DNA of 32,240 nucleotides, from positions 1 to 32,240 of the forward strand of contig JADCDI010000077.1 in the NCBI GenBank assembly GCA_020251025.1, given 5' to 3'. This DNA comes from Rhodobacter sp. (GTDB lineage Bacteria > Pseudomonadota > Alphaproteobacteria > Rhodobacterales > Rhodobacteraceae). How positions within the stretch are numbered: position 1 is the stretch's first letter; each line of letters begins with the position of its first letter. Below the pieces are notes generated by a model, which saw only the letters and a program-made list of their open reading frames with translations, did not search any database and was not told where the DNA came from. Positions 1 to 10,661 of this stretch are shown here, piece by piece. The position numbers and the translations under genes are program-made.

Positions 1-86
1 CGCGCGGGACTGTGTCTTGTAGACCGGCAGGTCCGGGAGACACAGAGGCCAGCGCCCGACCCGGCGGGGGCGAAGCGCCCGCCGGG
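1..86 (+). repeat. Diverged direct repeat, copy A
   Basis: About 86 bases match bases 240-329 with a few substitutions and one 3-base gap. Shared blocks include CGCGCGGGAC, CCGGCAGGTCCGGGA and GAGGCCAGCGCCCG, then a terminal hairpin. Here the hairpin stem pairs 60-68 with 78-86. The stem base pair G66-C80 corresponds to A308-T323 in copy B, a compensatory change that suggests the fold is conserved. The copy may be cut by the window edge. Confidence 0.7.
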
Positions 87-126
87 GGCGGGGCGGGCGC
101 TGGCCGGGGGCTTTGGGCCCCCGGCC
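47..126. repeat. Nested and adjacent long inverted repeats
   Basis: Bases 47-58 (GGCCAGCGCCCG) are perfectly complementary to 93-104. They enclose the 9-bp stem 60-68/78-86. A second perfect 10-bp stem pairs 102-111 with 117-126 around a five-base loop and shares GGCC with the first, so the two folds compete in part. The role is unknown. A terminator cluster or a REP-like element is possible. Confidence 0.65.
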
Positions 127-150
127 GGTCCTGATCCCGGTGTGGCGCTG

Positions 151-174
151 TGGCAGGGGCGATGGCCCCTGCCA
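151..174 (+). terminator. Perfect 10-bp hairpin followed by TTT
   Basis: TGGCAGGGGC (151-160) pairs perfectly with 165-174 around a GATG loop and is followed by TTTAAG. The shape resembles a weak intrinsic terminator on the plus strand, but no plus-strand gene precedes it within the window. The stem core GGCAGGGGCGAT also occurs in the hairpin at 302-329, so this may be a third member of the local repeat family. Confidence 0.35.
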
Positions 175-239
175 TTTAAGCGTTGGCAGCGCCTTCGCCC
201 GTTCGGGCGGGACCAGGAAACGCACCGCGTTTCCCCGCC

Positions 240-329
240 CGCGCGGGACGGTGCCCCATATGCCGGCAGGTCCGGGACCAGCCGGAGGCCAGCGCCCGCG
301 ACCCGGCAGGGGCGATGCCCCCTGCCGGG
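240..329 (+). repeat. Diverged direct repeat, copy B
   Basis: This is the partner of bases 1-86. It ends in a hairpin whose 11-bp stem pairs 302-312 with 319-329. Compared with copy A, the sequence differs but pairing is kept. Confidence 0.7.
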
Positions 330-813
330 CTACAGAGGACGCGGCGGCGGAAGGGTTTCCAGCTCTCCGGCCGGTGGTTCATGCATCTGGCCCGTTTCAG
401 GCAGCCTGTCGGCAGCCGGGGGGGCGTCTGCCGACGGGGTCAAAGCCTTGCCGCAGCCACCATGACGCGGTGGTCGGACGGCCAGGGGATGACCAGACTG
501 TCGCCGCGCGGCCTGCCTTCCCCGCCAAAGGCGGCATCGGTCGCCCTTGGACGGGCCCCGCCGGCCCGCCCGGAATCCATCCGGCCGGCATGATCATCTG
601 CGGCCTTCCCGGTGCCCCCGCCCCGCCGCCCCGGATGGTGAAGCCCGTCACGCCCGGGGTGGTTCCGGCACCGGCACGGGTGGCGGCAGCGGGCGCCGTG
701 GCGGATGCTGGGGACGACAGGCGGGCCATCATCGCGGGGCGCTGCAATCTGATTGCTGCCCCATCCTGCCAGGGCCGCCCCTTCGCTTTCATGACCGGCG
801 CACTTTGGCCCGT

Positions 814-2472
814 TCAGCCACCGTCCCGCCAGCGGTTCACGATCGGATAGCGGCGGTCAAGCCAGAAGGCGCGGCTGGACAGCCGCGTTCCCGGGGCAGA
901 CTGGAAGCGCTTGTATTCGCTGAGGTAAAGCAGATGCTCCACCTTCTTGACCGTATCGCGGTCGAACCCGCGCGCCACAAGGTCCGCAACCGACTCATCG
1001 CGGTCCACCAGCCCTTCCAGGATCGCATCCAGTACCGGATAGGGCGGCAGGCTGTCTTCGTCCTTCTGCCCCTCGCGCAGTTCGGCGCTGGGTGGCTTGT
1101 CGATCACACGGGGCGGGATGACCTGCCCCGCCGGCCCCAGCATCCAGGGGCGGTGATTTCCGTTGCGCCAGCGGCAGACCGAAAAGACGCGGGTCTTGTA
1201 CAGGTCCTTGAGCGGATTGTACCCGCCGTTCATATCGCCGTAGATCGTGCAGTAACCCACGGCAACCTCGGATTTGTTGCCGGTGGTCAGCAGCATTTCC
1301 CCGAACTGGTTGGACAGCGCCATCAGCAGCAGCCCGCGCAGGCGGGACTGGATGTTTTCCCCGGTGACACCCGGCGCAAGGCCCGCAAACAGCGGGTCAA
1401 GGGCAGCCGCGACAGCCGCCTGCGGGCCGCTGATCGGCACCGTATCCAGCCGACAGCCCAGTGCCCGCGCCACCGCCGCCGCATCCTCTAACGAGGTCTG
1501 AGAGGTGAACTCGGACGGCAGCATGACGCAGCGCAGATTCTGCGGCCCGATGGCATCGGCGGCAATCGTGGCGACAAGGGCGGAATCGACGCCGCCCGAC
1601 AGGCCCAGCACCGCCCTGCCGAACCCCGACTTGCCCAGATAGTCGCGCAGGCCCTGGACCATGGTGCGATAGTCGGCCTCATGCCCGTCGGGGATCGCCG
1701 CCAGCGGCCCCTGTTCGGCGCGCCAGCCGTCCGGCCCGCGAATGAAATCGACATGGGCAATGGCATCATCGAACTGCGGCATCTGCAGGGCCAGATGGCC
1801 GCCCGGGTTCAGCACAAAGGACGCACCGTCAAAGACCTGATCATCCTGCCCGCCGGTCATGTTCAGATAGGCCAGCGGCAGGCCGGTTTCGACCACCCGC
1901 GCGACCATCAGGTTCATGCGGACATCGGGCTTGCCCCGGTGATAGGGCGATCCGTTGGGCACCAGCAGGATCTCGGCCCCGGTTTCGGCCAGCGTCTCGC
2001 AGACATCGGGGTGCCAGCTGTCCTCGCAGATCGGCGTGCCGATGCGCAGCGGCCCGATACGGTAGGGTCCGTGCACATCTGCCGCCGCGAAGACGCGCTT
2101 TTCGTCGAAGACATCGCTGTTGGGCAAATGATGTTTCAGCACGACCGTCTGAATCCGGCCCCCGTGCAGGATGAAATACCCGTTGAAAAGCCTGCCCCCC
2201 GCCCGGTGCGGGGCACCGATGCCCAGGGCCGGCCCCTCTGCGCAGTCGGCGGCAAGCCGTGCCAGCGCCGCCGCCGCCGCCGCAGCGAAGGCGGGCTTGA
2301 GCACAAGGTCCTGCGTCTGATACCCCGTCAGGAACATCTCGGTCAGCGCCACCATGTCGGCACCGGCGGCGCGGCCCGCCTCCCACGCCGCTTTCGCCTT
2401 GGCGGCATTGCCCTGAAGGTCCCCCAGAACCGGGTTCAGCTGCGCCAGGGTCAGGCGGAATCTGTCTGCCAT
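814..2472 (-). CDS. nadE: Glutamine-dependent NAD+ synthetase
   Basis: This 552-residue enzyme converts deamido-NAD+ to NAD+ using glutamine and ATP, the last step of NAD synthesis in the cytosol. The N-terminal nitrilase-fold glutaminase domain shows the Glu-Lys-Cys triad at E45 (TEMFLTGY), K113 (LKHHLPN) and C149 (ICEDSWHPD). The C-terminal synthetase domain has the P-loop SGGVDSAL, then NKSEVAVGYCT, GDMNGGYNPLKDLYKT and the tail RRYPIVNRWRDG. Length is normal for the two-domain form. The frame stays open to 2577, but I place the start at the ATG at 2472 because it has GGGAGA just upstream and begins at the domain. The gene is monocistronic here and divergent from the MORN gene. Confidence 0.96.
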   Translation of the reverse strand: MADRFRLTLAQLNPVLGDLQGNAAKAKAAWEAGRAAGADMVALTEMFLTGYQTQDLVLKPAFAAAAAAALARLAADCAEGPALGIGAPHRAGGRLFNGYFILHGGRIQTVVLKHHLPNSDVFDEKRVFAAADVHGPYRIGPLRIGTPICEDSWHPDVCETLAETGAEILLVPNGSPYHRGKPDVRMNLMVARVVETGLPLAYLNMTGGQDDQVFDGASFVLNPGGHLALQMPQFDDAIAHVDFIRGPDGWRAEQGPLAAIPDGHEADYRTMVQGLRDYLGKSGFGRAVLGLSGGVDSALVATIAADAIGPQNLRCVMLPSEFTSQTSLEDAAAVARALGCRLDTVPISGPQAAVAAALDPLFAGLAPGVTGENIQSRLRGLLLMALSNQFGEMLLTTGNKSEVAVGYCTIYGDMNGGYNPLKDLYKTRVFSVCRWRNGNHRPWMLGPAGQVIPPRVIDKPPSAELREGQKDEDSLPPYPVLDAILEGLVDRDESVADLVARGFDRDTVKKVEHLLYLSEYKRFQSAPGTRLSSRAFWLDRRYPIVNRWRDGG

Positions 2473-2544
2473 CGGGATCTCCCGCAGCCCTGCCGGGGCT
2501 GCTCTGCGGCTTCTAGCAGAGTTGCGGGCAAGGAAAAGCCGATT

Positions 2545-2568
2545 GCTGCCGGTCCTGCTGCCGGTCCT
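2545..2568 (+). repeat. 12-bp tandem duplication
   Basis: GCTGCCGGTCCT occurs twice in direct tandem, followed by a partial third GCT. It lies in the 193-bp divergent region between nadE and the MORN gene. It probably arose by replication slippage; a binding role is possible but unsupported. Confidence 0.7.
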
Positions 2569-2665
2569 GCTTGCCACGCCGGGACCGCGCGACTAACCTC
2601 GCAGATGGCGCAGGCGCGCGGGTCCGGGGTCGGTACCCGTTCCGCCTTTGCCGGGGGCGACGGGC

Positions 2666-4171
2666 ATGGGTTCAGCAGCAGGCGGGCGAATGGTGCGGAC
2701 AGGAATGCTGGCGCTGGCGCTGGCATTTGCACCGGTGCCGGTCCCCGCCCAGACCGGCGGCGATGTGATCGCCAAGCAATACGAAGACGGCAGCGTTTAT
2801 GAGGGCACCTTCAAGGATGGCCGCCAGGACGGCATCGGCACCTACCGGCTGCCCAACGGCTATGAATACACCGGCGAATGGGTTGCAGGCGAAATCCGGG
2901 GCAAGGGCGTGGCCCGCTTTCCGAACGGATCGGTCTATGAGGGGCAGTTCGCGGCGGGCAAGCCTGCGGGCAAGGGCAAGATCACCTTTTCCGACGGCGG
3001 CACCTATGAGGGCGACTGGACCGACGGGCAGATGACAGGCCAGGGCGTGGCAAACTATGCCAATGGCTCGGTCTATTCCGGGTCATTCCTGAATGCCATG
3101 CACCACGGCAAGGGCACCCTGAAAGGCGCCGGCGGCTACAGCTATGACGGCGACTGGGTGGAAGGCGTCAAGGAAGGGCGCGGCAAGATCACCTATCCCG
3201 ACGGCGCGGTCTATGAGGGCGGGCTTGTCCGCGGCCAGCGGTCCGGGCAGGGCAGCCTGAGGATGCCGGACGGGCTGACCTATGTCGGCCAGTGGGCAGA
3301 GGGGCAGATGAACGGCACCGGCAAGCTGACCCAGGCCAATGGCGATGTCTATGAGGGCCCGCTGGTGAACGGCCAAAGGCAGGGAACGGGGCGCATCCTT
3401 TACGCCAATGGCGATACCTATGTCGGCGGATTTGTCGCCGACCGCCTGCAGGGCAAGGGCGTGTTCACGGGGACGGACGGCTATATCTATGACGGCGACT
3501 GGCTGGCGGGCCGCCGCGAGGGCGAAGCCACCGTGACCTATCCCGACGGATCGGTCTTTACAGGCCGCTTCCTGGCGGATCAGGCCGAAGGTCCCGGCAA
3601 GATCACCTACGCCGACGGGTCCACCTATGAGGGGGACTGGAAGGCAGGTGTGCCAGAGGGCAAGGGCCGCGCCACCTATGCCAGCGGGCAGGTCTATGAG
3701 GGCGAATTCCGGCGCGCGCGCATCCACGGAACCGGCAAGATGACCTACCCCGACGGCTATATCTATGTCGGTCAGTGGGAAGACGGCCAAAGGCAGGGCA
3801 AGGGCACGGCCACCTATCCCGACGGCACCGTCTACCGGGGCCAGTTCGTCAACGGGCAGCGCGAAGGCCAGGGCGAGGTCACGATGACGGACGGTTTTCG
3901 CTATGTCGGGGCGTGGAAAGCGGGCAAGATCGATGGCCGCGGCATTGCCACCTATGCAAACGGCGATGTCTATGAGGGGATGTTCCGGGCCGGCAAGCGG
4001 CAGGGCGAGGGCGTGATGCGCTATGCCTCGGGGCAGGAAAGCGGCGGTGTGTGGAACGACGGCACGCTCACCGCCCCGTCGCCGGCCCCGGCGGCAGACA
4101 GGGCGACCGATCCGGCGGGCCCGCCTGTGGCCCCCGCCGCGCCCGGGCCGGTGCGTGCCCGGGGAAACTGA
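2666..4171 (+). CDS. Exported MORN-repeat protein
   Basis: The product has about 501 residues. A hydrophobic signal sequence (MLALALAFAPVPVPAQ) is followed by 18 consecutive 23-residue MORN repeats of the form DGxxYEGxWxxGxxxGxGxxxY, a partial nineteenth, and a Pro/Ala-rich tail of about 35 residues. MORN repeats form elongated beta-hairpin sheets; bacterial members are poorly characterised, so I give no function. The export signal suggests the periplasm or cell surface. The aromatic residue after Y-x-G alternates between Trp and Phe/Leu, with one phase break between repeats 9 and 10. The start is uncertain: ATG 2666, ATG 2690 (which leaves a shorter signal peptide) and TTG 2648 are all in frame, and none has a strong ribosome site. 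Its stop is 4 bases from the stop of the opposing photolyase gene. Confidence 0.88.
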   Translation: MGSAAGGRMVRTGMLALALAFAPVPVPAQTGGDVIAKQYEDGSVYEGTFKDGRQDGIGTYRLPNGYEYTGEWVAGEIRGKGVARFPNGSVYEGQFAAGKPAGKGKITFSDGGTYEGDWTDGQMTGQGVANYANGSVYSGSFLNAMHHGKGTLKGAGGYSYDGDWVEGVKEGRGKITYPDGAVYEGGLVRGQRSGQGSLRMPDGLTYVGQWAEGQMNGTGKLTQANGDVYEGPLVNGQRQGTGRILYANGDTYVGGFVADRLQGKGVFTGTDGYIYDGDWLAGRREGEATVTYPDGSVFTGRFLADQAEGPGKITYADGSTYEGDWKAGVPEGKGRATYASGQVYEGEFRRARIHGTGKMTYPDGYIYVGQWEDGQRQGKGTATYPDGTVYRGQFVNGQREGQGEVTMTDGFRYVGAWKAGKIDGRGIATYANGDVYEGMFRAGKRQGEGVMRYASGQESGGVWNDGTLTAPSPAPAADRATDPAGPPVAPAAPGPVRARGN

Positions 4172-4175
4172 GCCG

Positions 4176-5705
4176 TCACACCGCCTCGCCCGCATCAAGG
4201 CGCGCCAGAAAGGCATCGGCCCCCGCCAGCACGGCCGTCCGGCGGGTTTCGTCCATCCTGTCCCAGGTGCGGTACATCTGCGCCATGCGCGGATTCTGCG
4301 CAAACCGCGTGCGGTGGCGCAGCAGGAAATGCCAATAGAGCAGGTTGAACGGACAGGCCCCCGGACCCGACTTCTGCGCCACATCATAGGCACAGCCCCC
4401 GCAATAGTCGGACATCCGGTTGATATAGGCACCGCTCGAGACATAGGGCTTGGACGCGACGACGCCGCCATCGGCGAACTGGCTCATCCCGATGGTGTTG
4501 GGGGCCTCGACCCATTCAAAGGCGTCGATATAGACGGCCAGATACCACTCATGCACCTGGAACGGGTCAACCCCGGCCAGCAGCGCGAAGTTTCCCGTCA
4601 CCATCAGGCGCTGGATATGATGGGCATAGGCCATGTCGCGGGTCTGGCCCACAACATGCGACAGGCAGGCCATGCGCGTGGGTCCGCCCCAGTAAAGGGG
4701 CGGCAGCGCGCGGCTGTGGGCCAGCACATTGCGGCGGGTGTAACCGGGGCCTTCCAGAAAATAGATGCCGCGCATGAATTCGCGCCAGCCCAAGATCTGG
4801 CGGATGAAGCCTTCGGCGGAATTGACCGGCACAAGGCCCGCGCGAAAGGCGGCATCGGCCCGGTCGCAAACCTCGCGCGGGGACAGGAGGCCCAGGTTGA
4901 GATAGGGCGACAGCAGCGAATGGGCCAGCACCGGATCGCCTGCCAGCATGGCATCCTGGGTATCGCCGAAACCCGCCAGGGAATGGTCGATGAAATGGTC
5001 CAGCGCCCGCAGCGCCCCGGCCCTGTCGGTGGCCCATTCAAAGGGGTGCAAGACACCGAAGTTCGTGCCAAAACGCGCGGCGACCAGATCCAGCACCTCT
5101 GCCGTCACCGCATCGGGGGCAAAGCGCGGCGGCGGTGTGCGGAACAGATCGGGGGTGGCGGGCCTGCGGTTGTCATGATCGAAATTCCACTGGCCGCCAG
5201 CGGGTTTGTCCCCCTCCATCAGCAGGCCGGTCCTGCGGCGCATCTCGCGGTAGAAGAACTCCATCCGCAATTGCCTGCGGTCCCTGGCCCAGGCCGCGAA
5301 TTCGGCTGCGGAACACAGGAACCGGTCATCGGGCAGCAAGGTGACGGGCAGCGGCAGGTCATTCAGCGCCAGGATCAGCCGCCATTCGCCCGGCGCGGTC
5401 GCCAGAACCTCGCTGGCCCCCCGTTCGGCGGCACGCCGCAACAGCTCGCCACCGATGGACTGGCTGTTTTCGGGATCATCCAGACGGGTGTAGGCCACCG
5501 TCCAGCCCTGTGCCGCAAGATGGGCTGCAAATTTGCGCATCGCGGCAAAGACGAGGGCGATCTTCTGCGGGTGGTGCCGGGCATAGCTGGCCTCGGCCAT
5601 CACTTCGGCCATGACCACCAGATCGCGCGCCTTGTCAGCCTGACGCAGGGCGGCGACATCAGGGGTCAGCTGATCGCCCAGCACAAGGATCAGGCGCGTC
5701 ACCAC
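4176..5705 (-). CDS. phrB: Iron-sulfur bacterial cryptochrome/(6-4) photolyase
   Basis: This 509-residue protein is of the FeS-BCP class, which includes Agrobacterium PhrB (a (6-4) photolyase) and Rhodobacter sphaeroides CryB. The N-terminal Rossmann-like domain starts VTRLILVLGDQLTPD. The C-terminal helical FAD domain carries four cysteines, C347, C435, C438 and C451. Their spacing of 88, 3 and 13 equals that of the [4Fe-4S] ligands C350, C438, C441 and C454 of PhrB. Translation starts at GTG 5705 (a second GTG at 5702 is possible), inside the end of the upstream SDR gene, so the two are probably translationally coupled. The likely role is light-driven repair of (6-4) photoproducts, perhaps with signalling as reported for CryB. 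Confidence 0.93.
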   Translation of the reverse strand: MVTRLILVLGDQLTPDVAALRQADKARDLVVMAEVMAEASYARHHPQKIALVFAAMRKFAAHLAAQGWTVAYTRLDDPENSQSIGGELLRRAAERGASEVLATAPGEWRLILALNDLPLPVTLLPDDRFLCSAAEFAAWARDRRQLRMEFFYREMRRRTGLLMEGDKPAGGQWNFDHDNRRPATPDLFRTPPPRFAPDAVTAEVLDLVAARFGTNFGVLHPFEWATDRAGALRALDHFIDHSLAGFGDTQDAMLAGDPVLAHSLLSPYLNLGLLSPREVCDRADAAFRAGLVPVNSAEGFIRQILGWREFMRGIYFLEGPGYTRRNVLAHSRALPPLYWGGPTRMACLSHVVGQTRDMAYAHHIQRLMVTGNFALLAGVDPFQVHEWYLAVYIDAFEWVEAPNTIGMSQFADGGVVASKPYVSSGAYINRMSDYCGGCAYDVAQKSGPGACPFNLLYWHFLLRHRTRFAQNPRMAQMYRTWDRMDETRRTAVLAGADAFLARLDAGEAV

Positions 5706-6364
5706 GGCACCACCCTGCCCTGCGCATCAAAGAAACCGCCGGTCTGGACGGGCGTCAGACTGTCGAGCACGGCAATCAGGTTCCGCGCGGCCACGTCCGG
5801 CGGCACGGCGGTATGCGTGCCCAGGTATTTTGCGGTAAAGGGGGTGGCAACAGTGCCCGGGTGCAGGCAGGTGACGACCGCCTGCGGATGGGTCCGGGCA
5901 ATTTCGATGGCCGCCGTATGGACAAGCTGGTTCAGCGCCGCCTTGGCCGCGCGGTAGGAATACCATCCCCCCAGCCGGTTGTCGCCGATGGACCCGACCC
6001 GCGCCGACAGCACGGCAAAACGCGCAGGCGCATCGCGGGGCAGCAAGCGCAGCGCATGTTTCAGGACCAGCGCGGGGCCGATGGCATTCAGCGCAAACTG
6101 GGCGGCAAGGGCCGATGCCGCAACCCCGCGCAGGCTTTTCTCCGGGGTGGCGCCCCCGATTTCAAGCGCGCCTGTGGCGACAATCACGGTCTGGAACGGA
6201 GCGGTCAGCGGCGCCAGCGCGGCACTGATACTGGCCTCATCGGTCACGTCCAGACCGTCGGCGGATCGTGAAAGCCCCGTGACGTCATCGCCCCGCGCGC
6301 GCAGCGCCGCCACCAGCGCCTGCCCGATGCCACCCGATGCGCCCACAACCAAAGCCTGTGCCAT
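5699..6364 (-). CDS. Short-chain dehydrogenase/reductase (SDR)
   Basis: This 221-residue Rossmann-fold oxidoreductase has the cofactor motif VVGASGGIGQAL near the N-terminus, an NAIGP segment, the catalytic Ser region LSARVGSIGDN, and YSYRAAKAALNQ supplying Tyr and Lys. The tail CLHPGTVATPFT matches the csgA-like single-domain SDR group. The substrate is unknown. The start at 6364 follows a G-rich stretch (GGGGGGGCAGGGC). The stop overlaps the photolyase start by 7 bases, so the two genes form a unit. A shared light- or oxidative-stress role is an inference from this coupling. Confidence 0.88.
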   Translation of the reverse strand: MAQALVVGASGGIGQALVAALRARGDDVTGLSRSADGLDVTDEASISAALAPLTAPFQTVIVATGALEIGGATPEKSLRGVAASALAAQFALNAIGPALVLKHALRLLPRDAPARFAVLSARVGSIGDNRLGGWYSYRAAKAALNQLVHTAAIEIARTHPQAVVTCLHPGTVATPFTAKYLGTHTAVPPDVAARNLIAVLDSLTPVQTGGFFDAQGRVVPW

Positions 6365-6538
6365 GCCCTGCCCCCCCCGTGGCCCCGTCCCCCCTGCCCC
6401 GTCAGCTAGCGCCAAAGCGGGCGGCTGCCAGGCATCGGGAAGAAATGCGTCACAGACGGGCGGCGGCGGCCGGGGCCATGCCGCCGAAACCCGCCCCGGC
6501 CGACGATTTTCCGCCTTTCCTTTCGGGGATTCCTCCGT

Positions 6539-6637
6539 ATGATCCGCCGCATGACACGGGATCGCTTCAATTTGTTCCTCTTGGGGTCGCCTTCGCCCCC
6601 ATGCCCCCGTGCGCTTCTTCTCCTCAGCCTCCTCTGA
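6539..6637 (+). CDS. leuL: Leucine-rich leader peptide of leuA
   Basis: This 32-codon frame (28 if the in-frame ATG at 6551 is used) ends TGA at 6635-6637, 73 bases before leuA. Nine of its residues are leucine. The last eight codons before the stop are GCG-CTT-CTT-CTC-CTC-AGC-CTC-CTC apart from the final one being directly at TGA, read as A-L-L-L-L-S-L-L. A Pro-rich segment (SPSPPCPR) precedes them. A GGGGA lies about 9 bases before the first ATG. Leader peptides rich in the regulatory amino acid control amino-acid operons by ribosome-mediated attenuation; here leucyl-tRNA shortage would stall the ribosome on the Leu run. I recognised it from codon content and position, without any homology search. 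Confidence 0.8.
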   Translation: MIRRMTRDRFNLFLLGSPSPPCPRALLLLSLL

Positions 6638-6679
6638 GCGTGCCATCGGGCGCGACCGCTCAGGGGTGACCAGCGCCCG
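6623..6679 (+). promoter_or_regulatory. leuA attenuator with mutually exclusive stems
   Basis: Three pairings can be drawn. Stem 1:2 is CTCAG 6623-6627 with CTGAG 6634-6638. Stem 2:3 is 6631-6640 with 6657-6666 (10 bp, one G-U). Stem 3:4 is CGGGCGC 6647-6653 with 6673-6679 (7 bp, perfect). Stem 2:3 excludes both others. A ribosome stalled on the first Leu codons would leave 6631-6640 free to form 2:3; one reaching the TGA would cover it and let 3:4 form. No T-run follows 3:4, so termination may need Rho, or control may work differently. Confidence 0.65.
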
Positions 6680-6710
6680 GGACAGGCCAGAGGACCAAGG
6701 AAAGACCACC

Positions 6711-9688
<2,978 letters not shown>

Positions 9689-9737
9689 GCCCCCGGGCCC
9701 GCCGCGCAACGGACCCCGCGCCGGAGATCAGACCGCC

Positions 9738-10661
9738 GTGGCCAGAGATCGCAGATCTCCCCCAGACTTTACAAGACCGATCCGGCGCATCCTTGTCGGC
9801 GGGCTTGTGCTGCTGCTTCTTGCACTTTTCCTGATCTGGCGCATTGACAGCCCGCGCGTGGAACGCCTGCGGGCGGCGCTGGCCGACCGGGTGGTGCCCT
9901 CGTTTTCCTGGGCCATGCTGCCGGTCACCCGGGCGGCCGCGATGATCGAGGATTTCCGGTCCTACACCCGCATCTACGAGCAGAACCAGGAGCTGCGCCG
10001 CGAATTGCAGCAGATGAAAGCCTGGCGCGAGGCCGCGTTGCAGCTGGAGCAGAAGAACGCCCGTCTGCTGGATCTGAACCAGGTGCGGCTTGACCCGCGG
10101 CTGACCCATGTCACCGGCGTGGTTCTGGCCGACAGCGGCTCGCCCTTTCGCCAGTCGGTGCTGCTGAACGTCGGCGCGCGCGACGGTATCCGCGACGGCT
10201 GGGCCACGATGGACGGGATCGGTCTGGTCGGGCGCATCTCGGGTGTGGGGCGGACCACAAGCCGGGTGATCCTGCTGACGGACAGCAACAGCCGCATCCC
10301 CGTCACGGTGCAGCCTTCGGGGCAGAAGGCGCTGCTTTCGGGGGACAATTCCCCTGCGCCGCCGCTGGAGTTCCTGGAAAAGAAGGATCTGGTCCGGCCC
10401 GGTGACCGGGTGATCAGCTCTGGCGACGGCGGGGTGTTTCCGGCCGGTCTGCTGGTGGGTCAGGTCGCGCAGGGCGTGGACGGCAGACTGAGGGTGCGCC
10501 TTGCCGCAGACTATCAGCGTCTGGAATTCCTGCGGGTTCTGCGCAGCCATGAGTCCGAACGCATCACCGAACCGGGCGGGGTGATCGTGCCGCCGCCGGC
10601 GCCTGAGGGCCTGATCGGGCCGCCCCCGGCACCGCCGCCCCCGGAGGCCGCCGATGGCTGA
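9738..10661 (+). CDS. mreC: Rod-shape determining protein MreC
   Basis: This 307-residue bitopic protein connects MreB with PBP2 in the periplasm. A short basic N-terminus precedes one membrane helix (about residues 18-34, ILVGGLVLLLLALFLIW). A coiled-coil segment follows (about 75-115, rich in Glu, Gln, Leu and Arg), then the beta-barrel core with VVLADSGSPFRQSVLLNVG and DGIGLVGRIS. The C-terminus is a Pro-rich tail (PPPAPEGLIGPPPAPPPP), probably disordered. It starts with GTG at 9738 behind CGGAGA, and its stop overlaps the mreD start by 8 bases. Confidence 0.95.
   Translation: MARDRRSPPDFTRPIRRILVGGLVLLLLALFLIWRIDSPRVERLRAALADRVVPSFSWAMLPVTRAAAMIEDFRSYTRIYEQNQELRRELQQMKAWREAALQLEQKNARLLDLNQVRLDPRLTHVTGVVLADSGSPFRQSVLLNVGARDGIRDGWATMDGIGLVGRISGVGRTTSRVILLTDSNSRIPVTVQPSGQKALLSGDNSPAPPLEFLEKKDLVRPGDRVISSGDGGVFPAGLLVGQVAQGVDGRLRVRLAADYQRLEFLRVLRSHESERITEPGGVIVPPPAPEGLIGPPPAPPPPEAADG

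Larger units (their letters stand above)
1..813. other. Hairpin-rich stretch without a convincing gene
   Basis: Open frames exist on both strands, but their translations are Pro/Arg/Gly/Ala-rich, overlap one another and resemble no family I know, so I call none of them. The first 330 bases are dominated by strong G+C hairpins and a diverged direct repeat, listed separately. Bases 340-813 lie downstream of nadE, which ends at 814 on the minus strand. I see no clear gene, tRNA or rRNA there. A degraded gene cannot be excluded. Confidence 0.6.

Noticed and set aside
113-850. Plus-strand frame of 245 codons at the left edge
   Set aside because: Low-complexity translation, passes through hairpin repeats and into the end of nadE.
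1681-2802. Plus-strand frame of 373 codons opposite nadE
   Set aside because: It is antisense to the strongly supported nadE catalytic domains and lacks any recognisable motif.
3083-4471. Long minus-strand open frame opposite the MORN gene
   Set aside because: It mirrors the 23-codon repeat structure of the plus-strand MORN array and has no family resemblance of its own.
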